From Magnetospirillum sp. 15-1 (GTDB lineage: Bacteria > Pseudomonadota > Alphaproteobacteria > Rhodospirillales > Magnetospirillaceae): a stretch of 64,000 nucleotides of DNA. The stretch covers positions 207 through 64,206 of the forward strand of contig NZ_FXXN01000015.1 in NCBI RefSeq assembly GCF_900184795.1, in the 5' to 3' direction. This document shows positions 7,452-16,500 of this stretch, piece by piece. A program made the translations under genes and the position numbers. The notes below the pieces were generated by a model that saw only the letters and a list, made by a program, of their open reading frames with translations, had not been told where the DNA came from and did no database searches. Within the stretch, counting starts at the first letter, position 1. Each line of letters starts with the position of its first letter.

Positions 7452-9815
7452 CTACCGCTTCTGCTTGGCCTTGGCGAAGGCGGCGGCGAAGGCTCCCCCC
7501 CCCTCGTCCGCCTTGGGAGCGGCCTGCCGCTGGGGCTGGGGCGCCGGGCGGCGATCATCGCGGCGGGGCGCGGGACCGTCGTCCTTGCGGGCCGGGACCG
7601 GCTGGGCGTCCATGCGCATGGACAGCGCGATGCGGTTCCGCTTCATGTCCACTTCCAGCACCTTGACCTTGACCAGATCGCCGGGCTTGACCACCTCGTG
7701 GGGGTCCTTGACGAAGCGGTCGGCCAGCACCGAGATGTGGACCAGGCCATCCTGGTGGACGCCGATATCCACGAAGGCGCCGAAATTGGTGACGTTGGTC
7801 ACCACGCCTTCGAGGATCATGCCGGGGGTCAGGTCCTTCAGGGTCTCGACCCCCTCCTTGAAGGCGGCGGTCTTGAACTCGGGGCGCGGGTCGCGGCCGG
7901 GCTTTTCCAGTTCCTTCAGGATGTCCTTGACCGTCGGCTCGCCGAAGCGCTCGTCGGTGAACTCCTTGGGATCGAGGCTGCGGACGAAGGCGGAATCGCC
8001 GATCAGCGCCTTCACCGGGCGGCCGGTGGCCTTGACGATGCGCTCGACCACCGGATAGGCCTCGGGGTGCACGGCGGAGGCGTCCAGCGGATTGACGCCG
8101 CCCACCACCCGCAGGAAGCCCGCCGCCTGCTCGAAGGCCTTGGCGCCCAGGCGCTCCACCTGCTTCAGCGCATCGCGGGACGCGAAGGGGCCGAAGCGGT
8201 CGCGGAACTCCACCACATTGCGGGCCACGGTGGGGCTCAAGCCCGCGACACGGGACAGCAGCGGGGCGGAAGCGGTGTTGACCTCGACGCCCACGGCGTT
8301 CACGCAGTCTTCCACCACCGCGTCCAGCGAGCGGCCCAGCTTCACCTGGTCCACGTCGTGCTGGTACTGGCCGACGCCGATGGCCTTGGGGTCGATCTTG
8401 ACCAATTCGGCCAGCGGGTCCTGCAGGCGGCGGGCAATGGAGACCGCGCCACGCAAGGATACGTCCAGATCGGGGAATTCCTTGGCGGCCAGTTCGGACG
8501 CCGAATAGACCGAGGCGCCGGCCTCGCTGACCACCAGCTTTTCCAGCCCCAGGTCCGGGTGGCACTTCATCAGGTCGATGACCAGCCGGTCGGTCTCACG
8601 CGATGCGGTGCCGTTGCCGATGGCCACCAGCTTGATGCCGTGCTTGCGGGCCAGATGGGCCAGGGCGGCAAGGGAACCCTGCCAGTCGTTCCTGGGCTGG
8701 TGGGGATAGATGGTGGCGCATTCCACCACCTTGCCGGTGGCGTCGGTCACCGCCACCTTGACGCCGGTGCGGATACCGGGGTCGAGACCGATGCAGTTCC
8801 TGGCTCCGGCCGGCGCCTGGAGCAGCAGGGCGCGCAGGTTGCGGGCGAAGACGCGGATGGCCTCTTCCTCCGCCGCCTCGCGCAGGCGGCTCATCAGCTC
8901 CAACTCCAAATGCAGATGAATCTTGATACGCCACGCCCAGCGCACCGTCTCGGACAGCCAGGAATCGGCGGGGCGCTTCAGGTCGCGGATGGAAAAACGC
9001 CGGGCGATGCGGGCCTCGAACTCGCCGGGGCCTTGGGAAACCGCGCCTTCCGGCCGCGCCGCCTCGTCGGGAGTCAGCAGTTTCAGGTTCAGAACGTTTT
9101 CGTTGCGCCCCCGGAACAGCGCCAGGGCGCGGTGGGACGGAATGGCCTTGATGGCCTCGCGGTAGTCGAAATAGTCGGAGAACTTGGCCCCGGCCTCGGT
9201 CTTGCCCTCGGCCACGGTGGAGATCAGCACGCCGCCGTCCCACAGGGCATCGCGCAGGTTGCCCAGCAGTTCAGCATCCTCGGCGAAGCGCTCCATCAGG
9301 ATCTGCCGCGCCCCATCCAGGGCGGCCTTGACGTCGGCCACGCCCTTTTCCGCGTCCACATAGGGTTCGGCCGCCTGTTCCGGCACCTTGGCCGGATCGG
9401 CCAGCAAGGCGTCGGCCAGGGGCTCGAGGCCGGCCTCGCGGGCGATCTGGGCCTTGGTACGGCGCTTGGGCTTGTAGGGCAGGTAAAGGTCTTCCAGCCG
9501 CGCCTTGCTGTCGGCCTCGGCGATCTGGCCTGTCAGCTCCGGAGTCAGCTTGCCCTGCTCCTCGATGGAGCGAAGGATGGCGGCGCGGCGATCTTCCAGC
9601 TCGCGCAGGTAGCCCAGACGCTCCTCCAGATTGCGCAGCTGGGTATCGTCCAGTCCGCCGGTAGCCTCCTTGCGGTAGCGGGCGATGAACGGCACCGTGG
9701 CGCCTTCGTCCAGCATCTGTACCGTCGAGGCGACCTGGGAGGCCTGCACGCCCAGTTCGCGGGCGATGCGATTGGTGATGGCGGCCAGGGTAGCGACGGG
9801 AAGAGTGGAGGTCAT
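7452..9815 (-). CDS. tex: Tex-family RNA-binding transcription accessory protein
   Basis: A 787-residue cytoplasmic protein with the full Tex plan: N-terminal Tex helical domain with [16 protein letters not shown], the YqgF/RNase-H-like fold with the [14 protein letters not shown] strand, helix-hairpin-helix motifs in the [11 protein letters not shown] region, and a C-terminal S1 RNA-binding domain (about residues 655-725, [31 protein letters not shown]). The tail after the S1 domain is rich in Arg, Pro and Lys. Tex proteins act on RNA polymerase-associated RNA. It stands alone, with the TetR operon on one side and a divergent hemerythrin gene on the other. Confidence 0.97.
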   Translation of the reverse strand: MTSTLPVATLAAITNRIARELGVQASQVASTVQMLDEGATVPFIARYRKEATGGLDDTQLRNLEERLGYLRELEDRRAAILRSIEEQGKLTPELTGQIAEADSKARLEDLYLPYKPKRRTKAQIAREAGLEPLADALLADPAKVPEQAAEPYVDAEKGVADVKAALDGARQILMERFAEDAELLGNLRDALWDGGVLISTVAEGKTEAGAKFSDYFDYREAIKAIPSHRALALFRGRNENVLNLKLLTPDEAARPEGAVSQGPGEFEARIARRFSIRDLKRPADSWLSETVRWAWRIKIHLHLELELMSRLREAAEEEAIRVFARNLRALLLQAPAGARNCIGLDPGIRTGVKVAVTDATGKVVECATIYPHQPRNDWQGSLAALAHLARKHGIKLVAIGNGTASRETDRLVIDLMKCHPDLGLEKLVVSEAGASVYSASELAAKEFPDLDVSLRGAVSIARRLQDPLAELVKIDPKAIGVGQYQHDVDQVKLGRSLDAVVEDCVNAVGVEVNTASAPLLSRVAGLSPTVARNVVEFRDRFGPFASRDALKQVERLGAKAFEQAAGFLRVVGGVNPLDASAVHPEAYPVVERIVKATGRPVKALIGDSAFVRSLDPKEFTDERFGEPTVKDILKELEKPGRDPRPEFKTAAFKEGVETLKDLTPGMILEGVVTNVTNFGAFVDIGVHQDGLVHISVLADRFVKDPHEVVKPGDLVKVKVLEVDMKRNRIALSMRMDAQPVPARKDDGPAPRRDDRRPAPQPQRQAAPKADEGGGAFAAAFAKAKQKR

Positions 9816-10006
9816 GCTCGCTCGCGTTCAGTGACGACGGGAAGATGGGGTTTAGCCAAATTTCCGACCGCTGTCACGGCCGGAGATGGCGGGCAACCCC
9901 TACGTGACGCAAGCTACGTCGGCAGCGCATTTTAAGAGACTACGGTGACGGATCATGACGCCGGGATGACCATGTGTAAGAAGAAAAAACGAGTTGTTTC
10001 AGTCCT

Positions 10007-10035
10007 TTGACATAGACAGGAAGCACTACCATCTT
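10007..10035 (+). promoter_or_regulatory. Possible sigma-70-type promoter for the hemerythrin-like gene
   Basis: TTGACA at 10007-10012, a 17-base spacer, then CATCTT at 10030-10035 as a poor -10. Transcription would start about 33 bases before the ATG at 10075. The -35 matches consensus but the -10 is weak, so this is tentative. Confidence 0.35.
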
Positions 10036-10074
10036 TGAAAAGACAGCGATGTGGCGTCTTTGGTGGAGGCCCCC

Positions 10075-10503
10075 ATGTTCCTTTGGAACATGTCCCTGGA
10101 AACCGGCATCGCCGAGGTGGACCTCGGCCGCAAGCGCATGCTTGGGGCCATGGCCGATTTCTTTCAGGGCATGGACGACCCCGGCCTCAACCAGCACACG
10201 CTGGCCGCCCATACCGGGGCGATCTTCAACGCCATGAAGGCGGCTTTCGCCACCGAGGACGCCTTCCTCAAAACCCATGACGGCGAAGCCAGCGAAAAGC
10301 ACCAGATGACCCATGCCGCGCTGTCGGCAGCCTTCATCGATCTTTGCCGCAAGCTGATCCCCAAGATCAGGACCCACAAGCAGGCACAGCAATGCTGCCT
10401 GGAAATCTACCAGTTGGTGGACGACGCCCTGTTCCACCACGTCACCAAGGAAGTGGCGGGCTATCGCGAGCTGGGACGGACACCGGTCAAGAAGGTGGGA
10501 TAG
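10075..10503 (+). CDS. Hemerythrin-like protein with lost iron ligands
   Basis: 142 residues from ATG 10075, chosen because GGTGGAGG lies 6 bases upstream; the longer GTG start at 10051 adds residues unlike the family. The N-terminal FLWN...GIAEVD, the H76-x3-H80 pair and the C-terminal HHVTKE segment follow the bacteriohemerythrin pattern, a four-helix bundle that normally holds a di-iron site for oxygen. Aligned by eye, however, the first ligand (QHK) is GRK here (R19), the HF of HF..EE is AF (A57-F58), and the last Asp is Glu. Two of five histidines are therefore missing and oxygen binding is doubtful. The 3' end overlaps the convergent PilZ gene by 17 bases. Confidence 0.75.
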   Translation: MFLWNMSLETGIAEVDLGRKRMLGAMADFFQGMDDPGLNQHTLAAHTGAIFNAMKAAFATEDAFLKTHDGEASEKHQMTHAALSAAFIDLCRKLIPKIRTHKQAQQCCLEIYQLVDDALFHHVTKEVAGYRELGRTPVKKVG

Positions 10504-11062
10504 CCTCGACCTCGACACTCGCCGCGGCCACGATTGCGCACGCGGCCTGGGCCTCGATGTCGGCGTCGATCATGGCCTTGATCCTGGCCTCCAGCTCGGC
10601 TTCGAGCCGGAAAGCGGCTTGGGCGTCGCTATCGCGCTCGGCCGGCGATACGGCATCTCTCCGGGGTTGGGCAACGGCCTCCACCCCGAAGGTCTGGTCG
10701 CAAGACCGGGGAACCTCCAGACGGAAGTGGCCGGTCATCATCCGCGCCACCTCGTCCAACGACAGGTGCTGATGGAACTGACAGCCGGCAAACGCACCGC
10801 CCGCCCACATCACCGTCGCGGGCATGACGGAATGCTCGTCGGAGATGATGATATCGCAGGGGACGGGCAGCAGCGCCGCCATGGCGATTTCGGCCTCGTC
10901 GAACCGTAATTTGGCGCCGCCGCAGGAGGCGTCCACCAGGACGGCCCGGCTTTCCCGCCCGCCAAAGACACAGGTGCACTCGGCACCACCCCGCTGGCGG
11001 CGAAATTCGCGCCGATTGTCATGGATCACTTCGTCATCTGATGCCAAGGCTTTGCTCCGCAC
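10487..11062 (-). CDS. PilZ-domain protein with C-terminal helical extension
   Basis: A 191-residue cytoplasmic protein. The PilZ domain covers about residues 15-115 and keeps both c-di-GMP motifs: an RxxxR in NRREFRRQR and DASCGG in place of D/N-x-S-x-x-G. It is closely related to the next gene upstream (shared ATVMWA, LAGCxFxQHLSLD and MMTGHFRLE segments), so the two arose by tandem duplication. This copy has an extra 60-residue acidic, Ala-rich tail likely to be helical. The start is a GTG at 11062 with only a short gap to a G-run; GTG at residue 12 is an alternative. Function beyond c-di-GMP sensing is unknown. Confidence 0.85.
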   Translation of the reverse strand: MRSKALASDDEVIHDNRREFRRQRGGAECTCVFGGRESRAVLVDASCGGAKLRFDEAEIAMAALLPVPCDIIISDEHSVMPATVMWAGGAFAGCQFHQHLSLDEVARMMTGHFRLEVPRSCDQTFGVEAVAQPRRDAVSPAERDSDAQAAFRLEAELEARIKAMIDADIEAQAACAIVAAASVEVEAIPPS

Positions 11063-11206
11063 CGCCCCCCTGCATACAGACTATGTTATGAATTAAATAT
11101 TGAATACCCTCCCAAAAGCTGTGCCCATCCCCCCTCCTGGAGGTGGGGGGTCAGGCGATGTCGGCGGGAAATTCCGTGGTGGCTTTCGCGGCCTTGGGAC
11201 CGTCGA

Positions 11207-11584
11207 TCAGGAGGCCGGCGCGGCGTCGGCCGGCTGAGCCAGGGGAGCCAGTTCCAGACGGAAATGGCCGGTCATCATCCGCACCACGTCGTCCAGCGAC
11301 AGATGCTGATAGAAGCGGCAGCCGGCCAACCCGCCGCTGGCCCACATGACGGTGGCGCGCATCTTGGCGAACTGGTCGACGATGATCATGTCGCGCGGCA
11401 GTGGCGCTATGGCGGCCATGGCGGCCTCGGCTTGATCGAAGCGCAGCTTGAAGCCGCCGCGCGATGCGTCCAGCAGAGTGGCACGGCTTTCCATGCGATC
11501 GAGGACGAAGGTGCATTCAGCACCGGCACGCTGCCTGGGAAACGCGCGCTTGTTGTCGCTGGCTATGCCATTGTCCAGTGCCAT
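11207..11584 (-). CDS. PilZ-domain protein, single domain
   Basis: A 125-residue PilZ protein with RAFPRQR (RxxxR) and DASRGG as the c-di-GMP contacts. The ATG at 11584 has a strong site (GGGAGG, 6 bases away). It is the first of a tandem pair; the copy at 10487-11062 lies 144 bases downstream on the same strand. The two differ mainly in the C-terminal tail. Single-domain PilZ proteins act as small adaptors that carry the c-di-GMP signal to a partner such as a motility or secretion component; the partner is not visible here. Confidence 0.88.
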   Translation of the reverse strand: MALDNGIASDNKRAFPRQRAGAECTFVLDRMESRATLLDASRGGFKLRFDQAEAAMAAIAPLPRDMIIVDQFAKMRATVMWASGGLAGCRFYQHLSLDDVVRMMTGHFRLELAPLAQPADAAPAS

Positions 11585-11601
11585 GGCTGTCCTCCCACAC
11601 C

Positions 11602-11618
11602 ATATCTCATAGAGATAT
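11602..11618. promoter_or_regulatory. 17-bp palindrome in front of the PilZ pair
   Basis: ATATCTC-ATA-GAGATAT is a perfect 7-base inverted repeat that starts 17 bases upstream of the ATG at 11584. It is AT-rich in a GC-rich genome and sits where a transcription start would be expected, so it may be an operator or part of the 5' leader. No known consensus was recognised. Confidence 0.45.
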
Positions 11619-11660
11619 AATATGGCCCAAGGATTAAGAAGTTTCCATAGCCCGGAATGG

Positions 11661-11700
11661 AAAAGGCCCCCGCCCCTTCCTGAGAAGGAGGCGGAGGCCT
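11661..11700 (-). terminator. Rho-independent terminator of the outer-membrane barrel gene
   Basis: On the minus strand a 15-base-pair stem (GGCCTCCGCCTCCTT pairing with AAGGGGCGGGGGCC, with G-U pairs) closes a short loop and is followed by TTTT. It lies directly after the stop codon at 11714. Confidence 0.85.
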
Positions 11701-11713
11701 CTTGCCTGAAGTC

Positions 11714-13273
11714 CTAGAACTTGACGACCAGCGATGTCTCGCCCAACAGCCAGGTCTTGTCCATGGGCAGACCGGCCGGGTTGGAGTTGGCATTGATGTT
11801 CTGCTTGTAGCCACTGCCGGCCTTGGCGGCACCGAAGGCGGCCGACAGGGCGACGTTGTCGCTGATGGCCCATTCGGCGGCGAAGTCGATTTCGCGGGCC
11901 AGATCGTCGGAGGTGACGTTGGCGAGCTGGCTCTTGGCGTCATACTTGTAGTTGAAGGCCAGGACGCTCAGCTTGAGGTCGTCGCGCGGATTCACGCTGA
12001 AGGTCAGCTGGTGAATGTTCACGTTGGAGTTGGAGATCACGTAATTGCCGACGATCTCGCCGATGAACCAGGTGCCGAAGCCACGGGTGATGGCGTTGTA
12101 GAAGAAGGGATCATAGGCCTCCTTCTTGTCGTCGTTGGGGTTCTTGTCGCCCGAGAAGTGGGCGTAGCGGTAAGACAGCTTGGGCGTCCACAGCACGTCG
12201 GACAGTTGGTAGCCCGGCTCGATGTAGTAGGCGTTGGCGTCCACCTTGGCGCTGTGGCTGTTGTTGTTTTCCTTCACCGCGTTGCCGTACAGGGAGAAGT
12301 CCGGCAGGAACGGCAGCGGATTGCCGCCGATGTGGAAGGAGAACACGGTCATGCCGTCGCGGGCCGACGACAGGGTGTTGGTGACCGTCGAGTTGGCGAT
12401 GCCGTTGTTGAAGCCGTAGACACCACGGCTGTCGGCCGACGCCACCCGGAAGACGGTCATGCCGCCGTACCACTTGCGGTCGGCGTAGTTGGAAGCGCCG
12501 TCCGGAGCCGGCTTGCCCTCGACCTGATCGGCATTGCCGAACAGTTCGATATTGCCGCCGACGACCGAGGTCTGGGCATTCTCGTACAGGCCGGGCAGCA
12601 TGACCGAGTTGGAGGCGTTGTTCTTCAGGTAGAACACGTCGCCGCGCACGTTGCCCGACGACACCTTGGCGACACCGGTCTGGGCGAAGGCGGTCCGGGA
12701 CTGGGTCCAGAACATGCCGCGCTTGCCGATGTTGTTGGTGCCGTTGCTGATCAGGAAGCCGTCGGCGACGCGGAAGCTCTGGCGACCGCCCGACAGGTCC
12801 AGGCCGTTCTCGTCCAGGCCCAGGCCGACCAGGGTCTTGCCCGACTTCCAGCCGCCATACAGGTTCTCCAGCTCGACCAGCCAGGGATGGCCGTAGGTGG
12901 TGGAGATCAGCGAGGGCTCGCCCGAACCGCCGGTCATGGTGAACTGGCCGCTGACGTCGCCGTAGAAGCTGCCGTAATTCTCGGTCTCGTAGGAGGCCTT
13001 CAGCTCGGGATGCAGGAAGGTCTCGGACCAGTTGCCGCGGCCGGTGATCCGCTTGCCGGGAGCGCCGCCGTTATTGGTCCACGAGCCGGCGCCGAACTGG
13101 GCACCCGGGCTGGTGAACAGGGTGACGCCGCCGGTAGCGGCGCCGTCAATCTTCAGGCCGCCCTGCTCATACAGCGAAAAATCGGCGGAGGCCGGCGTCG
13201 CCGCCAGACCCAGAACCGCCGAGAGAATCGCGCCCGAAATCAGGGAACGGCTGCGAAGATCGTGTCCAAACAT
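11714..13273 (-). CDS. Outer-membrane beta-barrel protein, alginate-export/OprD-like
   Basis: 519 residues from ATG 13273, preferred over the in-frame start at 13330 because GGGG lies just upstream and a clean signal peptide begins there (residues 1-30, cut after TPASA before DFSLYEQ). The mature protein alternates aromatic and small residues and ends with LVVKF, the terminal Phe of outer-membrane barrels. The internal LDLSGGRQSFRVADGFLISN segment resembles the G-R-Q...D-G motif of alginate-export and OprD-like channels. The substrate is unknown. The gene is monocistronic with its own terminator. The exact family is a by-eye call; that it is a porin is more certain. Confidence 0.75.
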   Translation of the reverse strand: MFGHDLRSRSLISGAILSAVLGLAATPASADFSLYEQGGLKIDGAATGGVTLFTSPGAQFGAGSWTNNGGAPGKRITGRGNWSETFLHPELKASYETENYGSFYGDVSGQFTMTGGSGEPSLISTTYGHPWLVELENLYGGWKSGKTLVGLGLDENGLDLSGGRQSFRVADGFLISNGTNNIGKRGMFWTQSRTAFAQTGVAKVSSGNVRGDVFYLKNNASNSVMLPGLYENAQTSVVGGNIELFGNADQVEGKPAPDGASNYADRKWYGGMTVFRVASADSRGVYGFNNGIANSTVTNTLSSARDGMTVFSFHIGGNPLPFLPDFSLYGNAVKENNNSHSAKVDANAYYIEPGYQLSDVLWTPKLSYRYAHFSGDKNPNDDKKEAYDPFFYNAITRGFGTWFIGEIVGNYVISNSNVNIHQLTFSVNPRDDLKLSVLAFNYKYDAKSQLANVTSDDLAREIDFAAEWAISDNVALSAAFGAAKAGSGYKQNINANSNPAGLPMDKTWLLGETSLVVKF

Positions 13274-13528
13274 CTTTGACCCCCTTGATGAACTGTCAGG
13301 TTGCCGGGAACAAAGCAACCCTCGTGCCAAATTGGTTTTGCCCGAACCGTCCAGCCTTCGCGCCTATCCGCGCCGACCGAGTGCCAAATTCATAAGCAAC
13401 CCCGTCATACATGAGTGATTATTAGGCAGGCAACCCAGATTCGAACCATTGCAGCCTGGGGAATGTGCAATGCGCGCCACCGTTGCCAAAAAGCAACGCT
13501 TGTCAGCTTTGCGACAGGCAAAAGAAAA

Positions 13529-13555
13529 CCGCCGCCCGGTCAGGCCGGGCGGCGG
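13529..13555 (-). terminator. Rho-independent terminator of the giant adhesin gene
   Basis: Perfect inverted repeat of 11 bases (CCGCCGCCCGG, 5-base loop, CCGGGCGGCGG). Read on the minus strand it is followed by TTTTCTTTT. It begins 20 bases after the stop codon of the giant gene. The remaining sequence from 13273 to 13528 has no gene. Confidence 0.9.
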
Positions 13556-13575
13556 TGTGACGGAGGGCCCAAGGC

Positions 13576-16500
13576 TCAGCCCACGTGGGTGTGGTTCTCC
13601 ACGTAGACGTGGGTGTCGCCGTTGGAATACTGGGTATAGCTGTCGTGCTGGCCGTTCACCGTCAGTTCGGCGGCGCCGGTAGCCTGCCACCCGCTATCGG
13701 CCAGGGTGACGTTGCTGCCGCCGATCACCACCAGGGCGTTGGTGGTGCCGGTGACGGCATTGGTGCCGTTCAGCATGGAATGCAGGTGGGCCAGATCCAG
13801 AACGGCGTTGTTGTTGCTGGCATGGCTGAGGTCCAGGACGTCGAAGTTCTGGATAGCGTTCTTCCACAGGGCCGACAGGTCGAAGGACTGGCCGCAGGCG
13901 TTCTCCCACTGCAGGGTGTTGCCGCCGCCCGAGCCGCCATCCAGGAAGTGGAAGGCGAGGTCGGAAACGCCGATGGTGTTGTAGCTGCCATGGCCGGCAT
14001 AGACGTCGGCGCCGCCATTCAGGTGCACCACCTCGTTGCTGCCGTAGCCCACCACGTAATCGGTGCCGCCCGATCCGCTGTAATAGCCGTTGCCGTTCAC
14101 GTAGCTGGCGGAATGAGAGGTCACCGACAGGCTGTTGCCGCTGACGGTGGGGTCCCAGATCCAGCCGGTGCCGCTGTCGATGCCGTGAATGACGTCGAAC
14201 GAGCCGGCCTGGCTGGTCCAGGTCAGCAGGGTCGCCGACATCTGTGTGTTGATGGTGCCGTGGGTATAGAGGTCCAGGGTGCCATCCAGGGTCAGGACGC
14301 CGTTGACGTTCAGGCGGTCGAAGCTGCTGCCCCAGAAATCCATCACCACATGGGAATCGTTGGCCAAGGTCAGGCCGCCCGTAACGTTCAGCGTTCCGGC
14401 CGAAGTGGAATCGCCGGGATTGATGTAGCCGTGGTTGACGAAATCGGCATCGACGACGTCGATGCCGCCGCTGCCGCCGATCTTGCCGTGATTGTCGAAG
14501 TGGGCGTGGGTCATGGCGCCACTGTCACCGACCGTCAGCGAGTTGCCCCCGCTCAGCGACAGCGTGGCGTGGTTGTCGAAGGTGCCCACCGTCAGGTTCA
14601 GGGCGTGGCTGACACCGACCACTCCGTAATTATCGAAGCTAGTGGCGGTGATGGTGTCGGCGTCATTGGAACCACCGATCACCATGCTGCCGTGATTGGT
14701 CAGCACGCCGTCAACGATCAGCGAGGTCCCGCCGAAATCGCCGCCGCCGCTCATCTCGATACGGCCGAGATTATCGAGGGCATGGGCCAGGGTCAGGGTG
14801 GAACTGATCAGATCATTGCCACCGGACACCAGACTGGAATCAATACACAATATGGCGGCGGCGGCAACCTCCAGATAGGAGCCGATATAATTCGCCCCCA
14901 TCATGACGAGGCCGCCGCCCTGGGCCTGAAGGGTTCCGGAACCGCTGAGCGACGTCGACGTGATCGTGCCGCCATTGCCGATAGAGACGGTGTTGCCGCC
15001 GATTCCCACCGTGCCGGACAGCACGGCGGCTCCGTAGATGCCCAGCGAGCCGCTGCCGCTCAGGCTGCCGCCTCCATTGAGGTGGAAGCCGCCCATATCG
15101 GTCAGCACCGAGTTGGCCGCCATGGACAGCACGCCGCCGCTGATATCGAGGCTCGACGTCCCGTCCAGGCTGGCCGCCACGCCAAGGACGACGGTGCCGC
15201 CGCTGATGTTGATGGTGGCGCCGGTCAATGACAGCCCCCCCACGGCATCGTTGCCCGACGCGTGATTGACCGTGACATTGGCAATGGCCGCCATCGTCTT
15301 GGAATCCGGAACGGCGCCGCCCGACCAGTTTCCTGCCGTGCCCCAGGCCCCGGACACCCCGACGGTCCAGATGCCGAGATGCTCGTAGACCGCCACGTGC
15401 TGGGTGCCGCTGGCGACGTTGTTGCCGGTGTCGGTCGCCGAATAGGTAAAGCTGTCCCACCCGGTGAAGCCAGCGGACGCCGTGTAGGTATAGCCGCCGC
15501 TGCCGCTCACCGTGACGAAGCCATGGGACGCGTCGCCGGTCTTGGCGAAGGTCAGGGGGCCGCTCTCGGGATCGATGGCGCCCAATTGGCCGGTCCCGAT
15601 TCCGCCGGCATAATCGGCCACCGGCGAGACAAAGCCGGCCTCATAGGTGATGGGCGCCAGATTGGACCCCGAGATGGTGACGTTCATGGTCCCCGAGGAG
15701 ACCAGCGAGGTCCCGTTGGAGGAATCCCAGACGTTGAGGGTAATGGCGTCGCTGCCGGTCCCCAGGGGCTGGGTCGCATAGGTCGCCCCCGACAGCGCGG
15801 CGTTGATGCGGTCCAGCGTGCCGGTGAAGATAAGATGCGAGCTCCCGTTGACCGTGCTCGACACGAAGGAGAGGCCGCCGGTGGTGCGCAGCGAAATGCT
15901 GCCATGGCCGGCCACCATGTCGACCGTGAACTGGTCGCCGCCGATGGCTCCCACATCGTCGGCCACCTGGATATTCAGGGCATGGCTGCCGTTCTCGGCG
16001 ACGCTGAAGTTGGAGAGACCGGACAGGGTCGGCTCGTCGCGCACCGAGCGCACCCCGATGGCCACCGTGCCGTAGGTCAGGTTGCCGCTGCCGTCATTGA
16101 TGGCGACCACGAAATAGTCGGAGCCGAAGTAATTGGCGTCCGGCTTATAGCTGTAACCGCCGGCCCCGGCGCTCAGCGAGCCGCCGGTCAGGAACACCGA
16201 ATCCGCCGCCAGGGTGGTGGTGCCCAGGACCGAGGTACCGGTCAGGGACAGGGTGCCGTGCTGCGGCCCCTGGGCGATGGTGGCCCAGGTGGGCTGAGTC
16301 ATGTTGACGTGATCCACGTCGAACAGCCCGGCCCGCAATTCGGTGTCCTCGCGGGTGGTGACCACGTCGTCGAACAGAGCCGCCTTGGCTCCGACCAGAG
16401 AGGTCAAGGTGGCGGTGCCGGCGCCATGGCCGGTGCTGTCGGGCGTCGTGCCGGCGGAGGTGGTTTCCAGCCGCCAGTTGCCGGCCAGATGGTCCTCCTG

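Noticed and set aside
11128-11149. G/C-rich hairpin between the two PilZ genes as a terminator
   Set aside because: It has a mismatch and lacks a T-run on the minus strand, so termination cannot be supported; the pair may be co-transcribed.
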